A stretch of 64,000 bases of DNA, taken from NCBI RefSeq assembly GCF_013410065.1, contig NZ_JACCCW010000002.1:1-64000 (forward strand), given 5' to 3'. This DNA is from Granulicella arctica (lineage in GTDB: Bacteria; Acidobacteriota; Terriglobia; Terriglobales; Acidobacteriaceae). The position numbers and the translations under genes were made by a program. Positions 32,922 through 43,000 of this stretch are shown one piece after another. Positions within the stretch are counted from its first letter, which is position 1. Each line of letters opens with the position of its first letter. The notes under the pieces are model-generated. The model searched no databases. It was not told the origin of the DNA and worked only from the letters and a program-made list of their open reading frames with translations.

Positions 32922-35027
32922 ATGAATAGACGATTTGCAATCCATTTTGCGATCCTCGTGCTTTCCTTGACTTTCACAATGGGAGCAGCCCCTCAAACTT
33001 CAGGGCAATATACCACCAACGGCAACGGCGGCGCGGTCGACGTTGGCATCTGGACTATGCCGTATTCGGATGCAAATGGCTCGATTGATGGCGTTAACGA
33101 CTGGGCCTACTATGGCATGAACTATCTGCCTTTGGAGAACTGGTCGATTGTACCCGGCAGCCCATGGCCCAAGGCCCCATATATATCGGGGACCTACGAG
33201 CAATACAATTCCAACAACACCACAGCGATCGATCTGGAACTGACGGCCATGGCTGCCGCGCAAATCGACTTTGTCGTGATCGATTTGACCAATGATATAG
33301 CGGGCAACATTCAGGCCGGGACCTCGAGCAGCGACGGCGTCGTGTTGAGTGCAACAACGATCGCGGGCGAAGTGGCGAAGTGGAACGCCAATAATGGTAT
33401 TCCGGCGGGAACAGGCAATAACTGGAAGATCAAGTACGCTATTGCGGTTTCGACGCAGGCCAGCAACGGAAACGTCGAGCAACTGTCCCAGGGGGTTTAC
33501 CAGGGCTTCTACACCAATGGCACCTTTGGCGGCAGCAACTATTACACCATCAATGGAGAGGGACTGCTTGTGTTTCTCGGCGGCCCCGGCAGTGGTTCGG
33601 GGTCGAGCTTTTGTTCCGGGACCTGCACCTACGCCGCCGATTTTTATTTTGGCAGTGCCGCCGCCCAAGGTGGTGGGTCATGGGGTTGGATCCCTGACTC
33701 CGCAGGCACGCAAACCGATCCCGCCGGACTTGTAGAACAAGTGAGCGCCGGATGGTTCAATTACCATGTCAATAGTGCTGCCTGGGTACCGAGAAATGAC
33801 GGCAACTTCTATGCCAATAACTGGAATGTCGTCTTCAACAACACGAAGCCACGTATTGTCTTCCTCACGGCGCTCGACGACTGGCAGGAGGCGCAGGCGC
33901 TATGGATCGCCGATACGACCAGTCCACAATATATTCCCACGAACCAGACGAATATCTTTCAAAGCGGCGACACCAGCGGAGGCGGCGCCCGCATGCCTGA
34001 AGTGTGGACCATGCCCGACCAGTTTGTGCACAACGATGGGTATTGGAATTACACTACCGCGGCCATTAGCTATATGCGCGGGAACACCAGCACAGCTCCC
34101 TCATTGCCTCAACTCTCTCCAAACCTGGCAGTAACTGGGACCGCCACGTCGAGCGGCACACCCGTTTGGCCACCTTCCAACGCTATCGACGGAAACCCGT
34201 TGTCAGCCTATTCCAGCGAACGGCATACGTCGGCGAATAGCACCGAATGGGTGAAAATCCACCTTCCCTCTAACCCGACGTTCAATACTGTGGTTCTCAT
34301 GGGGAGGCCGGATATAGCGAATTGCTTTCCAGTCTCCTTTGAAATTCAGGTCTGGGACGGAAGCCAGTGGCTGACCAGGGTTCAGGAGACCAACTTTCCA
34401 CAGCCATCCGTTCCCGGAGAGCCCATCGCATTTACGTGGGGATTTAGTGATCAAACTACCGATGTCCGCATCTTAGCCACGCAATTGGGCGAGGGCAATA
34501 CTGGCGGCTACTACCTACAGTTGGGTGAATTCATGGTGTTGGATGAAGGCAGCACCGCAACCGCTCCGGTCTTTGCCAATTGGGGTTTCGAGGCGCCGGC
34601 CTTGGGCGGCCCCAATTATCAATACAACCCGACCGGTGCCGGCTGGACCTTTACAGGATATGCAGGCGTGCAGGAGGCAGGAAGTGCAGGTGGCTCGTAT
34701 TTTCCGCCCCAGGGCATCCAAACCGGTTTTCTACAGGCGACCGGAAGCATCAGCCAATCGATTACTTTACCGGCTGGTACTTACTGCATTCGCTTCCTGG
34801 CGGCACAGCGAACCACCGCTGGTGGGGCGCAAGGCATCTCGGTAACCTTCGACTCTACCAATATCGGAACCTTTAACCCAGTAAATAGCAGCGGTAGCTT
34901 CACACCTTATGTCACCAACAGCTTCACATCCTCGGGAGGCAGTCACACCATCACCTTTACGGGAACAGACTACGGTGGCGGCGATGACACAGCCTTCATC
35001 GATGAGATCCAGATCTTTAACCAATAG
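32922..35027 (+). CDS. secreted discoidin-domain protein with glycosidase-like N-terminal domain
   Basis: The product is about 701 residues from the ATG at 32922 (AAAGG upstream). A signal peptide (FAILVLSLTFTMGAAPQ) precedes a roughly 370-residue domain (VGIWTMPYSDANGS, GMNYLPLENWSIVPG, IDFVVIDLTNDIAGN, RIVFLTALDDWQEAQ) that looks like a TIM-barrel glycosidase of a GH99/GH71-like kind; I cannot place it in a family. Residues about 405-545 are a discoidin/F5-8C-type carbohydrate-binding domain (NLAVTGTATSSGTPVWPPSN, AIDGNPLSAYSSERHTS). The C-terminal part (WGFEAPALGGPNYQYNP) is a beta-sandwich binding module. It stands alone between IS remnants, so it may be a moved gene. Confidence 0.7.
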   Translation: MNRRFAIHFAILVLSLTFTMGAAPQTSGQYTTNGNGGAVDVGIWTMPYSDANGSIDGVNDWAYYGMNYLPLENWSIVPGSPWPKAPYISGTYEQYNSNNTTAIDLELTAMAAAQIDFVVIDLTNDIAGNIQAGTSSSDGVVLSATTIAGEVAKWNANNGIPAGTGNNWKIKYAIAVSTQASNGNVEQLSQGVYQGFYTNGTFGGSNYYTINGEGLLVFLGGPGSGSGSSFCSGTCTYAADFYFGSAAAQGGGSWGWIPDSAGTQTDPAGLVEQVSAGWFNYHVNSAAWVPRNDGNFYANNWNVVFNNTKPRIVFLTALDDWQEAQALWIADTTSPQYIPTNQTNIFQSGDTSGGGARMPEVWTMPDQFVHNDGYWNYTTAAISYMRGNTSTAPSLPQLSPNLAVTGTATSSGTPVWPPSNAIDGNPLSAYSSERHTSANSTEWVKIHLPSNPTFNTVVLMGRPDIANCFPVSFEIQVWDGSQWLTRVQETNFPQPSVPGEPIAFTWGFSDQTTDVRILATQLGEGNTGGYYLQLGEFMVLDEGSTATAPVFANWGFEAPALGGPNYQYNPTGAGWTFTGYAGVQEAGSAGGSYFPPQGIQTGFLQATGSISQSITLPAGTYCIRFLAAQRTTAGGAQGISVTFDSTNIGTFNPVNSSGSFTPYVTNSFTSSGGSHTITFTGTDYGGGDDTAFIDEIQIFNQ

Positions 35028-35128
35028 CCGCGAAAGGGATCGCTCGACAGAGACTCGGGTATCCAATCTCTGGTGCCAAGAGTGGGCAGCCGTCGGATCG
35101 AGTGGTCTCTTGGGATTGAGGCCTGACG

Positions 35129-35595
35129 ATGGGCCTGCGGAGAAGCATGGAAGCGTTGTTTGCGGGGCGGCATTTTGATCGGGTGGTGATCATCTTGTGC
35201 GTGCGTTGGTATCTGCGCTACAAGCTCAGCTTTCGCTATCGAGTCGCGATGATAGCTGAACGAGGACTCCATCTTGCTCGCACCACTATCCTTCACTGAG
35301 TTCGCCGGTTTGCGCCAGAGTTCATCATGCGCTGGCACCGCCTTGGAAGATCCTCTGGCTGCTCTTGGTGAGTGGACCTATCTCTATTTGGTGGTAGACA
35401 AAGCTGGGCAGATTGTCGATTTTAGACTCAGCAGGACACGAGACGTCGCTGCAGCCACAGCCTTCTTCAAGAAGGCAATCCGGCACGAAGGCCGGCCGTC
35501 GCAGACGATCACCCTCGACGGCTACGCGGCGTCACATCGCTTTTTGGTGCCAGATGTCCCCGCTTTGAGTCCATCCGAGACCGAAGTGATGCCTC
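35129..35595 (+). pseudogene. IS6-family transposase, decayed
   Basis: The first frame reads LFAGRHFDRVVIILCVRWYL...KLSFRYRVAMIAERGLHLA, the IS6/IS240-type N-terminus, and stops at a TGA near 35300. A second frame from about 35370 reads WTYLYLVVDKAGQIVDFRLS...RDVAAATAFFKKAIRH...ITLDGYAASHRFL, the DDE domain. The part between them, with the first catalytic Asp, is shortened and frameshifted. No terminal repeats are seen. Dead copy. Confidence 0.75.
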
Positions 35596-35644
35596 TCAAC
35601 GGGGACCGACCTATTCCGCATACCTGCCCGGTAGGGGTTTGGCT

Positions 35645-35786
35645 CAGCATCCCATGCTCTACGTCGGCGAGGGTTACAACAAGGTCTTTCTCGTCAATGA
35701 CGGGAAGATCGTTTGGACATACTCAACGGGATCGGGCTGAGAATACGACGATGTGTGGATGCTCTCCAACGGCAATATTCTTTGGG
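35645..35786 (+). pseudogene. fragment of a PQQ-like beta-propeller protein gene
   Basis: One frame reads QHPMLYVGEGYNKVFLVNDG then KIVWTYSTGSG, an in-frame TGA, then EYDDVWMLSNGNIL. This matches the start of a secreted PQQ-like propeller protein family (GEGYN..., W.Y.tG.G.EYDD.WML.NGN). It is cut on the right by the IS1595 fragment at 35785 and on the left by the IS6 remnant. A gene lost to IS activity. Confidence 0.55.
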
Positions 35787-35861
35787 GGCTGTCCTAGATA
35801 ACTACTCCTGATCAAGCAGGAACTAGGATGGTATGAGAATGCGGAAGAGCCGACTAGAGTG
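35785..35861 (+). mobile_element. IS1595 left-end fragment
   Basis: GGGGCTGTCCTAGATAACTA and the following bases up to about 35861 closely match the first 77 bp of the IS1595 element at 31638, including the start of its transposase (ATGCGGAAGAGCCGACT). The match then stops abruptly, with no partner end nearby. A deleted or recombined copy. Confidence 0.8.
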
Positions 35862-35980
35862 CGTCTTAAAACTCGATATTCATAAGAAGCTGGAAGTTTA
35901 TTTCGTCCACGACGGTTCGGGCGGCGCTCCCAACACCACCCGAACCACCCGCCTACGGTTATAAGAAGTACCTGGCTACA

Positions 35981-37501
35981 TCAAATCACGGCTATTCCAA
36001 GTACAGCATAAGCAGGAATGGCGACGCCATTCAGAGTCATGGTGTTGTTGGTGATGCACACATTGCTATAAGTTGCGACCGGACTAACAGCGGTATTGCT
36101 TCCGGTGTCTGCCAAGTAAGCGTAGACTGTAAAGTTACATCCGCTCGTGTTGATACCTTCGAGCGTAAAATTTACCGTAGTTGCGCTCGCACTTTCATTC
36201 GACACTGCGGCAGTCACGGCTCCCGTCGAGGTGACCCAGCCTTCCAACGGAACCGTCGCGCCTACCGTGCCGAAGGTATGGTAAGTGCCGCTTCCAAGCC
36301 CCAGGTCATTGGCGAGCAACTGCCATGTTCGGGCGATTGGTAAGAGTGTGGCAACATTATTGGTCCCACTATAAAACGCAAATGGATAGTTATCGCATCC
36401 CGAGCAGTCTTCATAAGGGGAAATTACTTCGTTGTTAGGGAGAAACGAAAAAAAAGCTGCTCCCGAAAGCTGAGGTTGCCCGGTCATTTCCATGAGCATT
36501 TGAGCCGCAAAGTTGACCGTTTCATTGCCGTCATCAATGCAGTTGCAAGACTTGCCTATTGTGTAGTTCCATTCGGTGAGGAAAATTGGCAGACCTCCGC
36601 GGCCGTTGCTGGATAGCGTCGATGCGAGGGACGCTATGTTGTCGCCCGTCACCGGATTCGAGCTATAGACATGGTACGAAACAAACTGCAGCAAATTGGA
36701 GGTGATCGCGGTGTCCTCGATTAGACCCGGCAAAGTATTGAAGGACGTGGTAGCGTCTGCGTCCCCTCCGATCTTGAGACTGCTATTCCCAGCTCGCGCC
36801 CCCACCGCCCCGTTGTAGTAGTAGTCGTTGACGGCTGATTGTAGCGTCGTATAGGGACTTCCGGTAAGACTAATCTCGTACTGTGTCTCATTGAGAATTT
36901 CGAGATAGTTGAGGTTAATTCCCTCATGCACAACGATCGCTTTCACGATGTATTGCCAGACACTCCAGTTCGACGGGATCCCCCCGGTTCCTCCGTTGTA
37001 TGCCAGCCAGGTCGGGCAATTGAGCAGGTTCGCCATGGTGGTCCAGCCTTGTCCATGAGCATTGCTCGCCCACGTGGTCGGTCCCCAGGTCCAGGTGGAA
37101 GGGTCTGCGACGCTGCCCACTATATAACTCCCACCGCTGCCGCCCGTCATGGCAGTCAGGAAAGCTGCGACGGTTGAAGTTGGTACTACCTGATCCACGT
37201 GAATTGAACCGCGCTCAAATTTCACCCCAGACGCCGTTGCCAGAGGATAAAAACTGGCCTGATCGCCCGGGTTCGGTTCGTTCGACCCACCAAAGATCAA
37301 TGGAGTTCCGTTCGAATTGATGTTATCGGCGTAATTGATCGTTGCCGTGATTTGAGCCAGACTAGGTAGGGCTGTTATTGCTAACAGGAACGCGACGGCG
37401 GCAATGTGCTTGAGTGCAGCGGGAAATTGCATCAGTGTTAGTGATGGTGATGAAGGATTCTGAAACCATTTGTTTTGGAATGAAGCGCAACGTGTGGCCA
37501 T
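35981..37501 (-). CDS. secreted clan-A glycoside hydrolase (GH39/GH51-like)
   Basis: The product is 506 residues from the ATG at 37501 (AAGAGGACACCTT before it); the open frame goes on to 37588 without a good start. After a signal peptide (LKHIAAVAFLLAITALPSLAQ) comes a TIM-barrel enzyme. NYLEILNETQYE holds the Asn-Glu of a clan GH-A acid/base (about residue 220), and LPIFLTEWNYTIGK holds the nucleophile Glu. A beta-sandwich (VPLEGWVTSTGAVTAAVSN) ends the protein. The family is not certain; it resembles GH39-type xylosidases or related endo-enzymes. It is divergent from nothing directly, but a 32-bp element about 180 bp upstream is shared with the TonB receptor at 40028. Confidence 0.75.
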   Translation of the reverse strand: MATRCASFQNKWFQNPSSPSLTLMQFPAALKHIAAVAFLLAITALPSLAQITATINYADNINSNGTPLIFGGSNEPNPGDQASFYPLATASGVKFERGSIHVDQVVPTSTVAAFLTAMTGGSGGSYIVGSVADPSTWTWGPTTWASNAHGQGWTTMANLLNCPTWLAYNGGTGGIPSNWSVWQYIVKAIVVHEGINLNYLEILNETQYEISLTGSPYTTLQSAVNDYYYNGAVGARAGNSSLKIGGDADATTSFNTLPGLIEDTAITSNLLQFVSYHVYSSNPVTGDNIASLASTLSSNGRGGLPIFLTEWNYTIGKSCNCIDDGNETVNFAAQMLMEMTGQPQLSGAAFFSFLPNNEVISPYEDCSGCDNYPFAFYSGTNNVATLLPIARTWQLLANDLGLGSGTYHTFGTVGATVPLEGWVTSTGAVTAAVSNESASATTVNFTLEGINTSGCNFTVYAYLADTGSNTAVSPVATYSNVCITNNTMTLNGVAIPAYAVLGIAVI

Positions 37502-37679
37502 AAGGTGTCCTCTTAGATGGTAGATATGGTTGAAATTGCCTTCAGCAATTTGCGTTAGACAGTTGATGAATAAGGCGCCGGCAAACATAAGCCGATAGAG
37601 CCAGGCAGCGGGCGATTTTTGCAGTACACGTTGAACGTGTTTTTCAAAGCAACCGATCGTCAGATGAGGGGCACAGCTG

Positions 37680-37711
37680 GCGCAAGTTAATTTACCGGAA
37701 GTTACACGCTA
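37680..37711 (-). promoter_or_regulatory. 32-bp repeat upstream of the glycoside hydrolase, candidate operator
   Basis: In the direction of the hydrolase gene this reads TAGCGTGTAACTTCCGG, then TAAATTAACTTGCGC. It matches 39855-39886 at 31 of 32 bases. Each copy lies 140-210 bp upstream of a start codon and has the same orientation relative to its gene. An ACGGTAAAC lies just upstream, making two CGGTAA units in direct repeat about 22-25 bp apart. Likely a shared binding site. Confidence 0.6.
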
Positions 37712-38113
37712 GGTTTACCGTTTGGGCCAGTTATGAGGCGAGTAAGTAGTAGGGGTTTCTGCGTCTCAGGAGATACACATCAGGTCTTTATCGAAGAAGC
37801 CAAACAGTAGCAATAAGGTCGAAGCGTCGGCCGAGCGCACGCAACCAAGAAGAGGCTGCTTGGGCGCGGCCCTTTCGTCTCGCAGTCAGGTTGGGCCACA
37901 GGGCTGTTCCTCCCCTGCCTCCTCCTCAGAAACTACCGTGGCGCACTTATTGTTGCTTGCAATTGAGGCCGGTGGTCTCAGCGACGCACTTTACGGCCAT
38001 ATCTATCTCGCTGTCGGGTCTGCATCGGACTTGGGGAAGTCCCATACACCTGGTTCAACCAGTAATAGCATCGCGAGATTCTCGGCCAGGCGACAGCTTG
38101 GCGGGACACAAGG
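37712..38113. other. non-coding gap
   Basis: These 400 bp lie between the candidate operator and the 3' end of the regulator gene. Two plus-strand frames of 76-90 codons exist but have no ribosome-binding site and low-complexity products. Nothing else recognised. Confidence 0.45.
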
Positions 38114-39448
38114 CTATTTGAGGCTGGGGTAGGTTCTGTACGCGAGAATTTCGGAGCTGAGGGACGTGCCACTGAGCCGCGAAGTTTTAAGCAGAACTTC
38201 GAAGTAGGGAAAGTGTTCGGTATTGAGGGTCTTGCGGAACTTACCGAGCTGATCCTCAGAGGTGAGGAACTCAGCGGCTGCGCTGGTCGCATCGGAGTCC
38301 GTCCCGGTGACAATGATCACGTTGCCGTTGTGGCTCGGGTTGGGCAGATAGGCTACGACGCTGTAGCCGGCAAACCCGCTTGGATACAGGGACGGAATAT
38401 AGGAGGTAGCCTCGCCAGGATGCGGGTGGCGGTTCACGATGTATCCGAGTCCCCGTACGTCGTCGAAATCGAGGCTGAAGTTCACCTGATCGTCGAACAT
38501 GTAAATCCAAGGATTCGCTTTCTTTCCGCCAATTAGAATGAGGTTGTCGTGTTTGAGTGATTCGGCCTGAAAGAAGCGCGAAAGCGTCAGGTGCAGCGAC
38601 GATCCAACCGGACTCAGCGCGAGAAACTGCTGGGCGGCGCGGAAGTCACCGAATGCCACCAGATTGTGTCCGTATATATTGTTGAGGTCCTCGTGTCGAT
38701 CCTTGCTGACGGGCAGCGATGCCGTCTCGCTCATGTACTGGTGATTTATATACTCGGATAGCGATACGGGATGTCCTGTGAGTTCCTCCCGGATGCTGAG
38801 CGAGGCATCGGGCAGAACGATGTCGGTCTGTTGTGAGGGCTTGACGAAGTCCTTCCAAAGAGCGGCAATCGCCGGCTTGCCTTCCCAGACGTAAAGGAGT
38901 TTACGCATCTCGCGGCCCTGTTCCATCTGCAAGAACCAAGCCACTGCGAAGGCTAGGCACGCCGTTCCCCACAGAAGATGCGCGCGGTAGTTGCGGCGCT
39001 GCGGAACAGGCGGTGCGACAACGTCATCGGGCAGGACAGACCTTGACGGTAAGTTCTCCGCGGGCGGAACCCCGGGGCCGCGCTGATGAAATACCGGCAT
39101 ATAGCCGCCGCGAGGAATCTCGAGGATGAAAGTTTCGTTCGCGCCTTCGGACGCGAAGTATAACTCGATGCGCTTCCTCAACTCCGTGGCGGTGACGCGA
39201 ACGATATTGTCTTGGCTTCGGTCGTAGGTTGATGATCGTCCGAAAACTTTGGCGCCGATCTCCTGTTCGTGTACTTCACGGCAGCCGTCCTTGAGAGATT
39301 GTTCGCCCACGTACAGCAGAAATTCTCGCAGTCGCGCCGACCGACGAAATTGCGTACTGGTTGCAATGCGATCAATGAGAGCGCGTCGCTCATCCGCACT
39401 CAGTTGTTCCAAGCGCTCTTCCGCCGGTGCACTTGCTATAGAACCCAT
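38114..39448 (-). CDS. membrane-tethered transcriptional regulator (HTH-TM-periplasmic sensor), copy A
   Basis: The 444-residue product begins with a winged-helix-like domain (residues about 20-125: RRSARLREFLLYVGEQSL, EQEIGAKVFGRSSTYDRSQD, NIVRVTATELRKRIELYF, ILEIPRGGYMPVF), the type found at the N-terminus of some adenylate cyclases and Acidobacteriota regulators. A single span (LLWGTACLAFAVAWFLQ) follows near residue 165. The remaining 260 residues are periplasmic (VLPDASLSIREELTG, NLILIGGKKANPWIYMF, GYSVVAYLPNP, NVIIVTGTDSDATSAAAEFL) with an alpha/beta look; family unknown. It is paralogous to the protein at 55599. It lies between a glycoside hydrolase and a TonB receptor, probably controlling both. 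Confidence 0.8.
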   Translation of the reverse strand: MGSIASAPAEERLEQLSADERRALIDRIATSTQFRRSARLREFLLYVGEQSLKDGCREVHEQEIGAKVFGRSSTYDRSQDNIVRVTATELRKRIELYFASEGANETFILEIPRGGYMPVFHQRGPGVPPAENLPSRSVLPDDVVAPPVPQRRNYRAHLLWGTACLAFAVAWFLQMEQGREMRKLLYVWEGKPAIAALWKDFVKPSQQTDIVLPDASLSIREELTGHPVSLSEYINHQYMSETASLPVSKDRHEDLNNIYGHNLVAFGDFRAAQQFLALSPVGSSLHLTLSRFFQAESLKHDNLILIGGKKANPWIYMFDDQVNFSLDFDDVRGLGYIVNRHPHPGEATSYIPSLYPSGFAGYSVVAYLPNPSHNGNVIIVTGTDSDATSAAAEFLTSEDQLGKFRKTLNTEHFPYFEVLLKTSRLSGTSLSSEILAYRTYPSLK

Positions 39449-39457
39449 AGACCTTCC

Positions 39458-39480
39458 AGACTTGTATGGCCCACAAGTCT
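39458..39480. promoter_or_regulatory. inverted repeat AGACTTGT-N7-ACAAGTCT before the regulator start
   Basis: A perfect 8-bp inverted repeat with a 7-bp spacer lies 10-32 bp upstream of the regulator's ATG. Placed over the ribosome-binding region, it could be an autoregulatory operator or an mRNA hairpin that limits translation. No T-run follows on either strand. Confidence 0.45.
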
Positions 39481-39854
39481 AACATGATGGACTATCGCCT
39501 GATAAGGCGCAATCCAAGTGGGCTGGAATGAATGCTTGATTGAGCGAAGGCCTTACAGAAAGGCCATGACAGAGCGATCGGAACTCATTCGCAGTGAAGC
39601 TTCAAGTCTCCGACAAGACACTTGTAACAGAAGTTAATAACGCAGGTCTTCAGGAATACCGACAGGGTTGGCTGCCTGAACCAACCACGTTGGCGCACTT
39701 GGTTCGTAAGTCGAGTTTCGATTGCATGTTCCTTGGATTGCACGATGGTCTGAATGGCCGGAACGAGCACCGTTCGACCTCCCCCCTTTGTTTCGGAGCA
39801 TCTCAATATTCTATTGATAATAAACGACTTTACAGGTGCATTACGGTAAGCATT

Positions 39855-39886
39855 AGCGTGTAGCTTCCGGTAAATTAACTTGCGCG
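39855..39886 (+). promoter_or_regulatory. 32-bp repeat upstream of the TonB receptor, candidate operator
   Basis: Partner of 37680-37711 with one mismatch, in the same orientation relative to its gene and 142-173 bp before the receptor start at 40028. It is preceded by ATTACGGTAAGC. It contains TTCCGGTAAATTAACTTGCG. The surrounding DNA is not alike between the two sites, so selection for a binding site is more likely than a recent duplication. Confidence 0.6.
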
Positions 39887-40027
39887 TTTATTCCCCCCGT
39901 CTCGAAGATAACCTGTCTCTCGAACCGGGAATTCTTTGTAGTCCAAGCCATTCGATGGGGCTTAGAACTAGCGGCGAATCGAGCACTCAGACAACGTTCT
40001 CACAGCTTTAACTTATGGAGGTCTCTC

Positions 40028-43000
40028 GTGCACATTTGTAATTTACGCCACAAGTTTTTTGGTTTTGCCCTTCTTCTGATGCTTGGTTGCAGCTTCGTAG
40101 CTCCATCGTATGCACAACAGTATCTCGGAACACTGAACGGTTCGGTCGCTGACTCGACGGGTGCCAAGGTGATTGGGGCGGAGGTGACCGCAAAGGACCT
40201 CACCACAAATTTTGTCTCAAAAGGGGTCACCAACAGTGAGGGTGTATACGCCATCCCTTCTCTTACTCCCGATGTCTATTCCATCACCGTTACCGCCAAA
40301 AACTTCCGCATTGAGACGCGCACGGGCATCACGCTTACCTCGGGCGCGACGGTAGGGATCGACTTTGCTCTGACGCCAGGGGCCCAGACGGAATCGGTCA
40401 TCGTGACGGCAAACTCTCAGCTGCTGGATACAGAATCTCCAGCTCTCGCGACAACCATAACCGGTCAGCAGGTCTCAGACCTACCGAACAATGGACGCGA
40501 TCCAAACGTTTTGGCGACTCTCACGGTCGGCGTCATCAACGGCGGATCGGGCGGCTACTTTCAGGGCGCGTCTCACAATTACACCAACCCCTTCAGCGGT
40601 GTAGCGGTTCAGATTACCACCGACGGAAACGGCGGCCACAACCGGCTCACCCTGGACGGCATTCCGAACGATCCCCCCGAGCGCCTCTCCGGTGTTACGT
40701 ATGCCGGATTTACTCCTTCTCCGGAATCTGTGCAGGAGGTCAAGATCTCGCAGGGGATCTTCGATGCTTCGGTGGGACATGGCAGCGGCACCGTCACAGA
40801 CGTCATCCTCAAGTCAGGGACCAGTAGCTTCCATGGCGCGGCCTACTATGTCTTTCAAAACACTTATATTAATGCGAATACATCGCAGAACACCCATAAC
40901 GGAACGCCTCGCGGCAATGACCAGCTGAGTCAGACCGGTTTCGTATTCGACGGGCCGGTGAAGATTCCCCATGTTTACGACGGTCGCGACAAGACGCACT
41001 TTATGGTTGCGTATGAGCGGTACCATTCCCACTCGGGATCCGCCTACTCATCGCGGGTGCCAACACCCGCTGAATTGGCCGGCGACTTCTCCGGCCTCTG
41101 CGGTGCCTTCAACGGTTCCGGTCTCTGCACCACAGGAACCCAGCTTTATATGCCGAACTCCGCAGTTGATGCCAACGGAAATAGGACGCAGTACTTCGCC
41201 TACAACAACATTGCGTCTGCTATTACGACGTCGGGTGCTGCTTTTGCCAGCTACTATCCTGCTCCGAACGTACCGGGCTACACTGCTACAAGTACGGTAA
41301 ACTACCAGGCGATCCACGCAGCGTCTCAAAGCAATTATCCTTCGTTGGACATCCGCATCGATCACCAGCTCAGCGCGAAGGACACAATTAACGCGACCTA
41401 CTTCACAGCGAACCTTACTCAGAGCAACCCGCTACTGGGCTTCCCGAAGGGAATCACGACCAACGGTGGTGGAGACACCGTCATTCGCAATACTCACGGA
41501 GGCAGCCTGGATGAGGTCCATGTGTTCTCTCCGAGCTTTGTACTCGATTCGCGCTTTGGACTTATCAACCACCCCTTTGGGCTCAACTATCCCGGCAACG
41601 CAAACTTCGATTTAGGCTCCCTCGGCATCTCGGGGAGTTATCCGTATGCCTCCTTCCCGGGTGCGACTCTGACCGCTACTGCCGTCACTGGCAGCTTGAA
41701 TACGTCGAATGTTACCAACACCTATGCCAGTCTCGCACCCGGTGCGGGCGGTCAGGTCAGCACGAGCACATTGGGCTCGCTCAACGAGATCGCCACCAAG
41801 ACCGTGAGGACCCACAGCATTCGCTTTGGCTTCGAGGGCAATATTCTTCGCTACGATCAGCAGAACCCGGAGAGCGGCTTCGGCAACGGGTCCAGTACAC
41901 CAGGGTTTTACTTCGACAACCGCTTTACCCAGCGCAACGTCATACAGCAGACTGTTGGAGCCGACGCGAGTTCCGGCAATGCCTTTGCGGACCTTTTGCT
42001 CGGAGACTTTTCTTCTACCAATTACACCGCTGCGGCCTCGTACGCGATGCAGCAGATCTATTATGCGCCGTGGGTGCAGGATGACTGGCGCGCGAGCAGC
42101 AAACTCACCGTCAATCTCGGCCTCCGCTGGGACGTAGAGCTGCCCTACACTGAGCGGTACAACAAACTGGTTACCACCTTCTGCACGACCTGTGTCAACC
42201 CGCTGCAGGCATCTGTTGCGGGTCTGCCGCTGTATGGCGGCTTGCAGTACGCCGGCCCCGGCAACCGTTACCCATTCTCCGCCAACTACAAAGCCATTCA
42301 GCCTCGTCTCGGCCTGGCGTATCAGGCGGCCCGCAACACGGTCATCCATGCCGGCTATGGACTCATTTACTTCAATACATTTGAGAGCCCCATCGGTACT
42401 GGTTTCACTCAGAACACGAGCTACAACAACTATGTAACCAGCTCTCCGATCAACTCGCTGAGCAATCCATATCCAAACGGCGTTGCGCTTCCCACCGGCA
42501 GCTCGCAGGGTCTGTCGACGGCGGTGGGGCAGAACGTCTCCTTTGTCGATCCGAGTCACGTGCAGCCGCGCTCTACCGAGTTCACGCTTAACGTGCAGCA
42601 GCAGCTTCCCGGCAGCCTGGTGGTGGAGGTTGGCTACGTAGGTGCCCGTCCGACTCACATCGAGGTCAACCACAACATCAACCTTCTGCCGGCCCAGTAT
42701 TACAACCAAGGAGCCAGCGAGGTCACATACCTGAATGCAGCCGTACCCAACCCGATGGCGGGCAAGGTCTCGCAGGCGCCCGGGCTGAATGGGGCCACAA
42801 TTGCGCAGAACCTTCTATTGCTGCCTTATCCCGAGTTTGGTTCGGTTACTGAGCAGTACTCCCCGATCGGCTCCCAACCATACAATGCGCTACAGATAAC
42901 GGTCACTAAGCCGATGACCCACCATTTCACCATCTCAGGAAATATGACCTGGCAAAAGATCATAGACCACACTGGTTATCTCGATAACTATGCGGCCGTA

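Noticed and set aside
37860..38132. 90- and 76-codon plus-strand ORFs
   Set aside because: No ribosome-binding site, they overlap the end of the regulator gene, and the products are low in complexity.
41612..42709. 365-codon minus-strand frame
   Set aside because: It is antisense to the second TonB receptor, whose domains are continuous on the plus strand. No recognisable product.
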